Source of the DNA: Mya arenaria
Taxonomy: Eukaryota; Mollusca; Bivalvia; Myida; Myidae
DNA length: 64,000 bases
Direction: 5' to 3'
NCBI RefSeq assembly: GCF_026914265.1
Contig: NC_069130.1
Coordinates: 14,613,386-14,677,385 of the forward strand
The position numbers and the translations under genes were made by a program. The notes below the pieces were generated by a model. That model saw nothing but the letters and a program-made list of their open reading frames with translations, was not told where the DNA came from and did not search any database. Positions 47,901 through 60,100 of this stretch are shown here, piece after piece. Each line of letters begins with the position of its first letter. The stretch's first letter is position 1.

Positions 47901-50900
47901 ACTCATTTTTCTCGTGAATGAAATTTTAATCGTGTGTACCAATATTTAAAATAACTCGGGCTATTGGTTCAGCTACTATTAAAAACTGTCGTAATTTATT
48001 TTTTGTCAAGAAATAATTTCCACGTTCAGGGATCATGTATTCTGATGGACAGCGTCCAGTTTCTATTCCTGACATGTGAGAAGCTGAAGATGTCACCAGA
48101 GGTCAAATATCTTAGCATAGAGCTCTTTGACAGGTTAGTTTTTATATACAAGATGTGAATGGGGTCCTGTTTACCTGCCCAGTCCATATTCCAGTCTAAT
48201 TAAGTTTAAATTTATTTATTTTACAACAATTGTGAAACAAGTTATGCACCAGTCAATTGTAACCACGGCCCCCAAGGTCCGGGGGTATACCAGGGATAGC
48301 CGGGGAAATGGGCTGTGTTTTTACCTTCCACGTGGCCCCGCAGTGCCGGGTGAATGCGGTGGTTTTGTCTTCCAGCCAAATATAGCGGGGAATGGGCCTT
48401 ACCTAGAGTCCCTTGGGTGCGGGGGCATTTGGCGGGGGTTTCACTAGCAGTTTGTCTCCGCAGGGCGGGGACTTTGCCCGGGCTTGGCTGGACCGAAAGT
48501 CCCCGCTATTCCCCAGACCTGGGGGGCCGTGGTTACAATTGACTGGTGCATTATTACAACTTTATATTTATCACTCTTGTGGGCATGACTTTACGCGAGA
48601 TTGTGGTCTTGTGTTGTGGTGGAAACTGGAGTACCCGGCTTGGTGACCACAAACCAAACTCACATGCCCCCAGGCTGGGAATTGAACCCAGGTCGCCTAG
48701 TTGAGAAGGGAGTGTACTAACCACTGCGCTAACCAGACAACAAATTCCAGTCTAAAGTATATAGACTTAAGACTAATGGATGAACACAAATTTTTACACT
48801 AGGGCCAAAAATAAAATGATTTGGTTTGGTTACATACTTTTGAAGAACAGGTCGAGTCGGTAGGCCTTTTTTTATTAGACTTTATGTAAGAACATTATTC
48901 TCATGATTGGGGGAATGGAGTTAAAGTAATCTTCAGTATAAAACTTTTAAGGCTTTTAAACTCCATATTAAAACACACTGAAACCTAGGATCAGTGTATA
49001 TTATTTTTATAGGAAGGTTGAGGTAACCCAAACCTTGTGACCTAAGACCTTGTGCATAGAATAAAAGATCAACATGATTATAAGTATCTATCATGTGTTT
49101 CCGGTATGGATAGAAAAATCCGACCCGAGGGCACGCGCGTAAGCCGATAACGAGGCTCGCCAAGTTACCGGTCAAGCAGCGTGCCTGAGGGTCGGATTTT
49201 TCGATCCGGACCGGAAAAACATGATTGATATTTTTTCTTGCATACCTCAAATTATGAATTTGTGGAAAAATTGATGTAGAAAACGCACTTTTGTACATTT
49301 CACCAAAAAGCGCGTGCGACGTTGTGTACTGACGTCATAAAACGCAGTAATTTTAAATAACTAAAAAGCGCGTATTTTACGATTATTTATTTTCAATTTC
49401 AGTTTAAAGTCTTGCATACATATATATTTGACTGTGCTTTATTGAAATGGCATTCTATTCTTTTTATAAACCATGCAATAAAAGAAATAAGAAGTGGCGC
49501 GTTGTTGCGCGTGACTCATCTTACATGGGGGGTGTAAGATGGTTTTTTCCAGCACTGGTCACATGACCGGAAACACACGTCCGGTATACATGCAAGAATA
49601 CTCAATCCAGAACTCTAGCAAGCTTGGGAACCACCTTGGTTTTAAGTTCAAATTTAAAAGTAGAATTTCAGGGGTTTGATTGGACTTAATTGGCTTAATG
49701 GAATCACTGAGGTTAAGAATACAATTCTTGAGTACAAGAGTTGTATTAAATACCACACCAGAATTAAGGGCATTTTTCTGGTGCAGGGCTTGCAGGCTTG
49801 TGTTTTTTTTTGACTACTGCTATTCTAAAATATAATTGTTGCAGGATTTGTGTATATTTTATATGATATAAACGGTTGAAAAGAGCTTGAACTTTGGGTA
49901 ATCCTTGAATAGAGTTTAAATTGAATGGAGAGTGCTTTAAAAGATTGAATTAGTTGAAATCGGAACTTTAAAATTTTAGACAAGTCCTGGAAACTTCTAC
50001 TTGTGCTGAGAATAATTTGAAGATTGTGATTTTGTTGTAATGTTGCATAGATCACTGCTCTGCTTCGTTTAAAGTTCCCGCTGTTCCTCCCTAGGTTTAT
50101 GCTACAGCATGTACGAGACCTCCATGACCATGTGATCAAGAACTGCCAGGCAAAGACTCGCAGTCGTGAGTGGACCGATATCAAGAAGCGTGTTACCAAC
50201 CAGGTTGTTCTGCGTATCGTCTCCTGTGTGCAGATTGCCAGCAAGATGACATCACATTACAGGGTATGTTGTGGGGCGTAGGAATAATTATTAATGACGA
50301 TTGAGTATTGTTGAAAATCAATCATATCCAATTAAAGTCGGCGATAATCGATTGCTTAAGTCTTGAATCGATTGTTGCTTTGTGGCTGTATATGATTTCT
50401 TAAAGATGGAAAACATAGGGAACCATAACATTTATATGACGTTATTGTTATTACAACATTATTTTAACCTGGGTCTTTTAGTCACAGACATTTAGAATAA
50501 TAACCGCTTTAAAAATCAAAATCGCCACAACCTTTCTTCCAAGGACTCAAACCAAAATAGTCTCAAATGCGATACCTATTAAATTAATTTCAAAAATCCA
50601 TTTCACAATTAAACTTCCTAAGCAGCCCCTGCCATTTATAGATCCTGAGCCCAGCCAAGGCTCGTCGTTACCTCCAGGAGGCCGGCCATAGGTACAACAC
50701 TGAGTCCATCCTGCAGTCTGAACTGCGCGTGCTGAAGACCCTCAATTTTAAGGTGGCTCTGCCCTCTCCTCTTGTGTACATGGAGGCGGTTTTGGAGGCC
50801 ATAGGTACATATCTTTTATTGTTGCAGATGATGTAATTCTAGTCTAAGCAATATTGTTTAACTGGCGTACAGTAAAATTGTAAGTTTGTCTGTTTTTTTT

Positions 50901-53900
50901 TTTTTTTTTTTATAAAAACATCAAGCCGAAGCATAGTCAAAGACTTGGTGTTGGCGCCAACATTAGAAAATACTCTTACCTTGTGGAAAAAAACTAAAAA
51001 ATAATCATAATAAACATCAAAAATAAACATTTGTAACTAAATCAATGCACATATGACTAGGAAACCCCATCACTGTTTGTCTCAATTAATTCCTAAATTA
51101 TACACCCTTGACCAGGAGAAAAGCATTTGATCATTGGGGGCTCGAATAAAGAACTCGCACATTTGAAAAATGTATGTGAAAATTGAAAAAAATGCGAGTT
51201 TAGTTAAAATGTTCTTGCAAAATTTTCAGAGTACATAATCTCGTAAAAATAGCTACTTTCAATTCCCTCTTTCTTTTTCTCATAAACACACATAACATGA
51301 TGACATATACACAATGCACAAACATGGTATGCTTAGCTTACATTGTAGACTGGTATTTCATGTTCAAATTTAAAGTGGAAGTATTTCGCTAAATCAAATT
51401 TGTTACACAGTCTGTCACCATGACAAGCAAAAAAAATGTTTTTATGCATTGATATTTAAAATCCATGACAGCTTATGGCTTAAGGGGTGAACAAAATAAT
51501 TTGCAAGCAAACTTAAGATTGTGCGAGTTGAATTTTTTTGCACTCACAAAAACATTGCGAGTACAATTTGTTATTAAATTCAAGCCCTGGCATTGACATC
51601 AATTTGGTGTTCTGTTGTCTTGAAGGTCTAGCAGAGAGTAAGATAGCCCTGCCTCCACTCTATACCCTTTGTCAAAGTCTGCAGGACCTGGTGTACCTCC
51701 AGTATGAAGGGGTCTACAGTAAACTACATCAGGTGGCTGCTGGCGGCTCTCCCATTACTGGTAAAGACAGGTGAGGGTTATAATTTTATGGAGCCATATT
51801 GCTTAGTTTATACTAATTATGATTATATATACTATAATTATAGATATATCAGGTGACTATATGTAGGAATTTTTCACAAATGAAACTTCATGGGAATGTT
51901 GGTCGGCATATGAAATAGTGCACCTGCAATGTTTGTGACATTTTACTACATCCAACAAAAGTTATGAGCCTTTTACATGGTTTAAATAAACTTGTGTTGC
52001 ATGTAGCTTCATAGGTATTGCACCTACACTCATCCAACTTCATGGAAATGTTGGTCAGCATGGGAAATTGTGCATCTGCAATTTTGGTGACATTTTACTT
52101 AACAAACTAGAGATACGGTCCTTGACTTGGTAAAAATTGGTCGGAAAAAACATTGTGTCCATGTAGCTCCAAAAGCATTGCACCTACACTCCGGAAACTT
52201 CATAGAGTGTTAGTCAGAAAATTGTTTTTCTGTACTTTAATCTCCATTCATTGTATTGTTCAGCTCTGTGAAAGGTCTAGTTTGATTTGAAGATAGCTCT
52301 ATGTGTAAGCTAATCACGAAATAATGCTTCAGACTGTTTAGAAAACAGTAGTGATGTTGTGTTTGAGAGCCATAAGAAAGTTCCCATTGTGAGGCTTAAA
52401 CTCTGGACTACTTGAGTGAGAGAGGCGGACACCTATAGCAATAGACAACCTCACCAGACAGTCAATGCTTTGACAAGGCATAATGAAACTTGGTTAAGTA
52501 GATTCTTTTTAACCAGTTGTGAAGACAACATTATTTGATGGCAGAAGATCAAACTGAACAGTCAAGTTTGCAAAGTTTCATGTTTGGCCACACAATGGTT
52601 GCACAGTTTAAGCTAGGATATAATAAAACTTGGTAGGTGGACTCCCGTCGACTAGTTGTGAATACTTATAATTGGTCAAGTACTTTTTTTAGATCTTATT
52701 TCAATTGCATTCAATAATTTCAAGCAATTCTTTGAAAATTGGCATGAACAGTCTTTGGTACTTCATATATTTCAGGCAAGAAATAAATAAAAGAATGTAA
52801 AAATCAAATTATTTATACAAAACTATTGCCAGGTAGATAAAAGCATATTTCTTACCTAAATATCAGCCACTCTTAAAACAAGTATTTAAAAGCAAAATAA
52901 GAATTATATACAAAGTTACCATAAAAGGCTGACAATGTTCTAAACAGAATACTTATCAAATTTTTTTTTACCCCTTCTGCATTCCCAAATTTTGTGCATG
53001 CACCTGATGAAATCATTTCACATTGTGACATTTATCTAAAAGTTTGACAATATTTCAGCAAAGTTTCAAATATTTTGAAAAGCAATTGTAGAATGTTTGA
53101 GTTTGTTTATTCATTTGTTGACATGCTCTGTCTAATGGCATTGTTTAATAATTAATTAAGACTGGAAAAGCACTCTTGGATGTGCGGGATTTAGGTAGTG
53201 GCCGATTTAGGTACTTGACCATCGTATCTATATGATATGTTAAATATGAGTTCTTTTGAAATTGTGATGTTTCCTTCCTATTTCAGGGAGAGTTTTGCGT
53301 GTGTACGGGCGGACAAAATGCTCATGACTGTTGCTATAGTTACAGCAGCTGCCTACATTGTGGACAGGGACAACCACGATAGGGTGATCTTTCATAAGCT
53401 TGTCTATAATCAAAAAGAAGGTTGATCTTTGTCATAGCCTTAGCTTCATTGTCGTTGTCAGTGTTGTTGACGTGCAATTACTTTAAGCTTGGTTCTCAAA
53501 CACCAATAAAACTTTATATGCATGCTGCCTTAACCAATTACATGTAGCGAACATACAGTAAGGCCAATAACTATAGCTTAAATATCGTAATTGTTGAGTA
53601 GTGCCCCTTTTTCAACTGAAAAAAACAACCCAACAACAGACATATTGGCGTTAGCTCTATAGCTTGCATGTTATTTAACAAAAAAATCCCATTGTTTGAT
53701 GTTTGTTTCTGTATTAAGAGCAAGAAATATGGTTTGATTTATGATACTGATTTCTTTTAGCTTGAAAGTGATGAAAGTTCCTGGATAAAAGAACCACGCT
53801 TGAGTCGGTGTTTATGGGGTAGAAACAAACACAAGAGTCCTTTTTTGAAAAAAGAATGTCGCCAAGTGAGGCTGAATTTTCCTCAACCTCTATGATTAGA

Positions 53901-54070
53901 GGTGGACACCTATACCACTACACCATTCTCGACCTCATCGAACTTGTAATGTTGACGACTGCTTTCAGGTGTTACAACTTGTGAGTGAGCTGACCAGTAT
54001 CCCAGATGAGGACATTGCAGACTTTGCCTCCATCATCCTGCAACTTGTCATGGAGAACAGTGAGGACTGA
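44909..54070 (+). CDS. CNTD1: Cyclin N-terminal domain-containing protein 1 (CNTD1), 7 exons
   Basis: Exons 44909-45058, 48030-48133, 50095-50263, 50642-50804, 51626-51770, 53287-53383 and 53969-54070 join in frame (phases 0, 2, 0, 1, 2, 0) to 309 aa, close to the 330 aa of human CNTD1. The cyclin box shows LSIELFDRFM at the exon 2/3 junction, then NQVVLRIVSCVQIASKM, the ESILQSELRVLKTLNFKVAL helix, LPSPLVYMEAVLEAIG, and a second cyclin fold (LQDLVYLQYEGVY, ADKMLMTVAIVTAAAYIV, IPDEDIADFASIIL). Human CNTD1 has parallel motifs: RLVSCVQLASKL, ELDVLKSLNF, LPTPLAYVETLLEVLG and SIAEFSYAIL. In animals the family (COSA-1 in worms) works with CDK2 and PRR19-type partners to mature meiotic crossovers. 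Introns hold SINEs, MITEs and tandem repeats. Exon 6 donor (GTGATC) was chosen by alignment to the human protein. Confidence 0.95.
45165..45312 (-). mobile_element. tRNA-derived SINE, third family, copy 1
   Basis: On the minus strand the head has CACTCGCTTCTCACATAGGC and a B box GGTTCAATTCC. The body has TTCTCCGGGTACTCCAGTTT, a phrase shared by the copy at 48586. Lies in CNTD1 intron 1, antisense to the gene. Confidence 0.75.
45650..45990. repeat. Two tandem units (about 156-165 bp) with AGGTCA half sites
   Basis: GTCCGCTCCAT recurs at 45670 and 45826. Each unit has GAACCC(T/C)T, GATTTTGAAAT-like, GCAGAGCACATGT and AAGGTCA clusters. Each ends in AGGTCAAAGGTCA, a perfect direct repeat with one-base spacing (45797-45809 and 45966-45978), preceded by two contiguous half sites. 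Such units are dispersed repeats within CNTD1 intron 1. Confidence 0.85.
46747..47215 (+). mobile_element. tRNA-derived SINE, fourth family, full copy
   Basis: The head GATGGCTCAGTGGAAGAGTG supplies an A box and GGTTCAAACCCC a B box. A body of about 400 bp follows, with CAAGAGGTCTCTTCGCAAAG, and the 3' end GGGGTCAAGCCATAATGCAG is shared with the element at 12841. The A-rich end closes near 47215. In CNTD1 intron 1. Confidence 0.75.
47440..47830. repeat. Degenerate tandem repeat, about 165-175 bp units
   Basis: CTCA(T/G)CA-ATTGCATTGA and GCAAATTATGG(G)CCTTTATTA recur two to three times (near 47463, 47624 and 47799). In CNTD1 intron 1. Of the same general type as the repeat at 45650. Confidence 0.75.
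48245..48550. mobile_element. Harbinger-like MITE, best-preserved copy
   Basis: TTA at 48242-48244 and 48551-48553. Ends TGCACCAGTCAATTGTAACC and GGTTACAATTGACTGGTGCA, perfect inverted repeats over 20 bp except one position. 306 bp, in CNTD1 intron 2. TTA here and TAA at the other two copies fit the TWA target of PIF/Harbinger. Confidence 0.93.
48586..48735 (-). mobile_element. tRNA-derived SINE, third family, copy 2
   Basis: Minus-strand head with TTAGTACACTCCCTTCTCAA and B box GGTTCAATTCC, and a body with GGGTACTCCAGTTTCCACC. It lacks about 15 bp of the body present in the copy at 45165. In CNTD1 intron 2. Confidence 0.75.
49091..49223. mobile_element. Hairpin-forming inverted repeat, probably part of a larger MITE
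   Basis: Arms TTCCGGTATGGATAGAAAAA with TCCGACCCGAGGGCACGC at 49099 pair with GCGTGCCTGAGGGTCGGATT with TTTCGATCCGGACCGGAA ending at 49216, with about five mismatches in 38 bp. CATG-type bases extend the match outward. A related phrase GACCGGAAACACACGTCCGG at 49564 may mark the far end of a longer element. In CNTD1 intron 2. Confidence 0.72.
51870..52210. repeat. Degenerate tandem repeat, about 150 bp units
   Basis: ACTTCATGGGAATGTTGGTC / ACTTCATGGAAATGTTGGTC, TGTGACATTTTACT / GGTGACATTTTACT and TTGCACCTACACTC recur two to three times. Similar, weaker phrases continue to about 52640. In CNTD1 intron 5. Confidence 0.75.
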
Positions 54071-54358
54071 CCAGCACTCAATACTGACCAAACTTGTTTC
54101 CATTATCAAGATTATTAAAGAAACTAAGAAATATATAACAAATTTCATGTTCATGAAACCTAAAAACATAAAGATTGGCTTAAATGTTTAGATAGTTCAC
54201 GGTTTTTGTGGTTCAAATGACTTTGACTACAAACATACCAAAGAGAATTTCTTATACACCACATTTAACATCTTCATCCAAACACCTAAGGTTTAAAGAG
54301 TATTGAATAGATTATAGACTGTAAATGAAACTTGGGTTTCTTTAACTGAAACAATTAC

Positions 54359-54700
54359 CATTTGGAACTCATTGGCCATTTTCCATCAAAAACCACCTCG
54401 GATGTATATGGACGGTTTACAATGTCAGAAATTGTTACATTTAACTGCACTTCAAGAAGATTGCAAAGTTATTTTAATTTAGCAATTCAACAAAATGATT
54501 TTTCTCTTGGGAATCTTAATTATTTATGCTATAATGCACTTCACTGGCTATCAATTTAAACTGCATGTGTAATACAATATACACATTTAAACACTTCAAC
54601 AAATTAATACTCTTACTTAAAATTTAACGAACTACTTCTACTGGAGGAAGGGAATGAATTCAACTTTGTTTCTGATGGTAAATGGCCGAGGTGTCCCAAT
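54359..54700. mobile_element. Mutator-like MITE, copy 5
   Basis: Ends CATTTGGAACTCATTGGCC and GGCCGAGGTGTCCCAAT, interior CACCTCGGATGTATATGG and TTCACTGGCTATCAATTTAA as in other copies. Flanks AACAATTAC and AACATTATA are only loosely alike. Lies about 290 bp after the CNTD1 stop codon. Confidence 0.8.
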
Positions 54701-55862
54701 AACATTATAGAAATGTCCACATGTTAGCAGTTTTTTGTACGTATGGGTGTATTAACATTCTCATGTAAAAAAATACAATATTATAATTAGGCCACTAATA
54801 ACAAATAGTTTGTTTGGTTTTACCTGACTGACTCAAGATTACACGCTATCAGCAAGTTTTTAGCCTCTCCACTGGTCATATAACTTTCTTTTTCATTACA
54901 CAAATAAATGCATAACAAAGTTAAAACCTTTCAGGTCTACCTTTCAATTTACCCACCCCTCAATGATATGGGTCAGATACGGTCACACTATCTATTTTTT
55001 AACTGTGGCCTAATATATGTTTTATATGTATTATACAGTACAAGAACTGATTTAGATATGCAATTTTCCTAATTTGTATTTCTTGTATATAATTTCCCCA
55101 AATATCTGTGATGGATTATTTATGCTGTGATATTTCTTATATGTTATGGTCACACTTGTGAGATGTTGTTGTTTTAAAAGTGTTTAATTTTTTGCTAAAC
55201 CTGTGATTGCGTATTCATGAACAATTTTGAACGAGAAAATGTTCTCAGCAAAATGTTCAAGGTGTTATACTGTATAGTATGACAGTGTAAGACTATGCAA
55301 AACATTTTTATAGTTAACATTGTGATAATAGTTATTGTTAACTTGTAAAAGTGAACTATTTTACGTAACGTTCGATACGATATTTTAATTCAAACCAGTT
55401 CAGCTGCAACATTTGTCCAGAATCTTTTTAGAAATAGAAATGAGTCCATGAAAATTCAAGAGCTGTGAGTAAAGATTTGAACGTTACAATATTGACGTTA
55501 ACAACATTATCTTTAACTTAGTTCTGAACAATCAGCTCATTGTATGCAAATCCTTTCATTATGTTCAAACTTGATCTTTTCTTATTGTCATACTTCGTAC
55601 GAAATTATCATTCATTTTTCGTCATTTTTATGGTCTTTATTATTTTATTATAAACATGTACTTGTAGTTTTGAAACTTTTCACTTTATGCCATTGTTGAT
55701 GTTGTTCATAATTCAGCTGCCTATATTACACTATTCAATGTTCATTGTTTAAAATTGTGTGTGTTTTATTATATACCAATATTGTTGTTAACTTATGATG
55801 TCATCTATTACAATTCAAAGCTTTATAGTGATACTCGTACTTAAAATCAATACAAACACATG
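54701..55862. other. Region downstream of CNTD1, nothing recognised
   Basis: AT-rich with no exon or repeat family. It may include untranslated sequence. Confidence 0.4.
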
Positions 55863-56126
55863 TATAACAAACATAAATTTTGAGTGATAAACCTTTTAAC
55901 TACTTATGGAAAAAATTATTACAGAAATCAATATTGGTACAGTGATTAACTCTCGTCTCGTAAGTTAGAAATACCGTGTTTTCTGAACCTTTCTTCAAAT
56001 TAAAAATGGTTTCCTTCATAAGAACCGTTGTTTTCAATATTTATTGATCATTTTTGGTAACTTAATAAAGCAATTGTATTATTTGTGGTACATCTTATTT
56101 AGTAGTTATAAGAGTGCATCTTTAAA
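55863..56126 (+). mobile_element. TTAA-AGATGCACTCTT element, copy 3
   Basis: Shares TAACAAACATA, CTCTCGTCTCGTA, CCGTGTTTTCTG, TTCCTTCATAA and the end TAAGAGTGCATCTTTAA with the copy at 28150. Confidence 0.72.
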
Positions 56127-57153
56127 CATTAACGCTTGTTTTGAAACTTGTTGTCATAAATGTTATTATAAATGACAATTTTATTCCATTTGCATTATTA
56201 TTGAAACAAATTTAAATGTACATATCTATATAAATGACTAGAATAGAAAATACAATTATCTGCACAAAATTTAGGCCAAATGATGATTGGACAATTCTAG
56301 GTCATCAGGTCGAATATCAGAAAATAATTATGGAATATCTGAGACTTCATTTTCTACAAATGTTCATGAAACTTGGTTAGAATATGTCTTAATCATTTCT
56401 CTGATAGTGTCGAAGTGTCGATGTGTAAAACATAATTCAAGAATACTCTAGTTATCAGTTTTAAAGATAATCTGGCTGAAAAAGCAACATAAAAACAAGT
56501 TAATTAGTCTGGCCTAAATGTGTTCATTATCATAGAATCAGGTATTTTTCTGGCATTTCCAGTGGAAGGTAAACATCCTTCATGAAATACATCCAGGAAA
56601 CAAACCTGTCCCTGTTCAGGGTGTAGACTCGCTATATGCATATATTATACATACCCACAGGATACAATATTCTGTTTGTGTGGGTGTATCTGAGCATTAT
56701 AAGATATTTATGTTACAGTTTTCAAGCTGAGTTGTGATTCGTATTCAAGAGTATGGTGCACACACCACTGGGTTCATGATACATTGCTTAAGAATTTTAT
56801 TAATCACTTTCAAATGAACCATTTCTCTGTATTGTAAAGGTATATACACATTGGAATGTGTACATCTAAATGTTGGTGAATGATAGTTTATGAAATAAGA
56901 AACTAGCGCTATTTAGTTCAATACTTAGTTTAGTTTTATAATAGAATACTTGAAAGGTTTTGATAAGCTGGTAATTTTAGAACTAGAATACACTTGGATT
57001 GTAAAAGGGTTTAAAGGGTACTTTTGTGTAAGATTAACCTGTGAATTTTGGAATATTTCGTGCAAGAGGACTTGACAATAGGAACGTAAAGACAGCAAAA
57101 AGACGATATTTTTAAAGGGTTGGTGAGAAGGACAGGGACAGTTATACAACAAG
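56127..57153. other. Upstream region of the PDZ gene
   Basis: No exon was recognised before the start at 57154. No promoter element could be placed with confidence. Confidence 0.4.
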
Positions 57154-60100
57154 ATGTCTCGAGTGGTTGAATTGAGAAGATACAACACCAGTCAGCCATG
57201 GGGCTTCAAGATGCAGGGAGGCTCCGATGTAGGCCTGCCTCTGTTTGTCGCCCATGTAAGTAAACCTCATAATCTTAAATGCTTTCATTTTTTGGCATTT
57301 TCTTCATCGTACCTTATTAGCCCTTGGGTGGTATTCAATATTAGTCTTAATAGAAAATTGACGTACTTGCTAGATTTGAGGCTCAGATGTGGGACTGGCA
57401 TTGTTTATAGCGCATGCAAGTGTGATATCAAACATATTCTGCCATAATTCTTGTGAAAGAGTGTTGCGTCAGACATTGGTTAACAATGAATCATGTGTGT
57501 GAAACTGCAAGTAAGCAATAATCATAATGTGTCCTGGTGACTGTTCAATGTCTTTGGACCATTTGATCATATATGTTTTTCTTCAATGAAAGTTTGTATA
57601 CCGCACATTATAATCAAATTCACCTTGATCATTTTCACAAAGTTTTTTAAATGCTTCAATTTCTATTCATCATTGATTCTTTGATAGCAAACAATTGTGT
57701 TGAACTTACATGTGCATAGTTGGGGCCAGAATTTATTTAACGGGGGCAGATTCAGGATTTGATGTTAGAGGGGGCGTAACTTAGGGACAATAGCTTTTTA
57801 CCTGCGCCCCTCCCTCAGAACCTTTATTTAATGTTTTAAAGTGTTGGTAGTGGGGCTTTGGGGTACTTTCCTAATTCTTTTTAACACATTCTAGTCCAAA
57901 ATAGCGCATTTTGGGCAAATTTAATTAATTATTTCTCTTAAAAAAGTAAAAGTAAACTTGGTCGATGACCCCATCCCCGCCCCCTCCTGGATCCACTAGT
58001 GTTAAGGATTTACTACTTCATTTACTACATTCCTCATACAGCATCTGCAAGGTATGTTGTATAGCTTTACCATTTGTGCATTATAACTGCACACAATAAT
58101 GTAATTAACATGGCATACAGGGAGTGTGTACAATGTTATTTCTGCATACTGCACACAATAATGTAATTAACATGGCATACAGGGAGTGTGTACAATGTTA
58201 TTTCTGCATACTGCACACAATAATGTAATTAACATGGCATACAGGGAGTGTGTACAATGTTATTTCTGCATACTGCACACACTCATTTAATTAACATGGC
58301 ATACAGGGAGTGTGTACAATGTTATTTCTGCATACTGCACACAATGATGTATTTAACATGGCATACAGGGAGTGTTTACAATGTTATTTCTGCATACTGC
58401 ACACAATGATGTAATTGACATGGCATACAGGGAGTGTGTACAATGTTATTTCTGCATACTGCACACAATGATGTTATTGACATGGCATACAGGGAGTGTG
58501 TACAATGTTATTTCTGCATACTGCACACAATGATGTAATTAACATGGCATACAGGGAGTGTTTACAATGTTATTTCTGCATACTGCACACAATGATGTAA
58601 TTAACATGGCATACAGGGTGTGTGTACAATGTTATTTCTGCATACTGCACACAATGATGTAATTAACATGGCATACAAGGAGAGTTTACAATGTTATTTC
58701 TGCATACTGCACACAATAATTTAATTAACATGGCATACAAGGAGAGTTTACAGTGTTATTTCTGCATACTGCACACAATGATGTAATTAACATGGCATAC
58801 AGGGAGTGTGTACAATGTTATTTCTGCATACTGCACACAATGATGTAATTAACATGGCATACAGGGAGTGTGTACAGTGTTATTTCTGTATACTGCACAC
58901 AATGATGTAATTAACATGGCATACAGGGAGTGTGTACAATGTTATTTCTGCATACTGCACACAATGATGTAATTAACATGGCATACAGGGAGTGTGTACA
59001 GTGTTATTTCTGCATACTGCACACAATGATGTAATTAACATGGCATACAGGGAGTGTGTACAGTGTTATTTCTGCATACTGCACACAATGATGTAATTAA
59101 CATGGCATACAGGGAGTGTGTACAGTGTTATTTCTGTATACTGCACACAATGATGTAATTAACATGGCATACAGGGAGTGTGTACAGTGTTATTTCTGTA
59201 TACTGCACACAATGATGTAATTAACATGGCATACAGGGAGTGTTTACAATGTTATTTCTGCATACTGCACACAATCATTTAATTAACATGGCATACAGGG
59301 AGAGTTTACAATGTTATTTCTGCATACTGCACACAATGATGTAATTAACATGGCATACAGGGAGTGTTTACAATGTTATGTCTAGTAATAAAGATCAACC
59401 CCCTGTACCTGAAAACATACCTGGAAAAATGTGTTGCCATGGTAACGATCTAACTAGTACAAGACAATAGACTGCACAGATCTTTGGTAGCAACAGGAAC
59501 TAGTATATGAACACAGAAGTAGATCAGATAGGAATATTGGGAACAGGTCCAGCTCATGCTGTTTAAGTTATTAATTTATTCTGGGAGTAGGATTATTTGT
59601 TGTTTGTTAATTGGTCCCAGATTTAATCAATGTGAACATATTTTGATTTTTTTTGTCTTGCTAAATTGAAGCTTTTCGCTTTTTGTCAAAAGCGTTATTT
59701 TTATTAAAACACTTAAGAGTTAACATAAAAACATTTAATGCCCAGTAATCTGTAAAGAAATACCTGTATCACAAATTATTTTAGTAAAATATTGATAATG
59801 TACGTGCAATAGTCAATAATCTAAATAATTGTATTTTTTGTGTGGATTTTAGCAGAAAATTAAAATAGTGCCCTTTGTATCCCAGGGCAGGGCAGGGCAG
59901 GGCAGGGCAGGGCAGGGCAGGGACACAGAATAATCAGGAACGTGGCTTGGGTTAGTACATGAGCATTAGGCCATGTGTCACTCACGATAAAAGTACCGGT
60001 CTATGTTTATTCCAAATGTGAGGGGTAAATAGTGGGAAAGGGCAGGTAAGGTCACAGAAAATTGCATGAGCTGTATTATACATGTACTTATATACATGTA

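Noticed and set aside
58077-59385. CRISPR-like array
   Set aside because: Regular 62-bp spacing, but there are no unique spacers: the whole unit repeats. This is a eukaryotic minisatellite.
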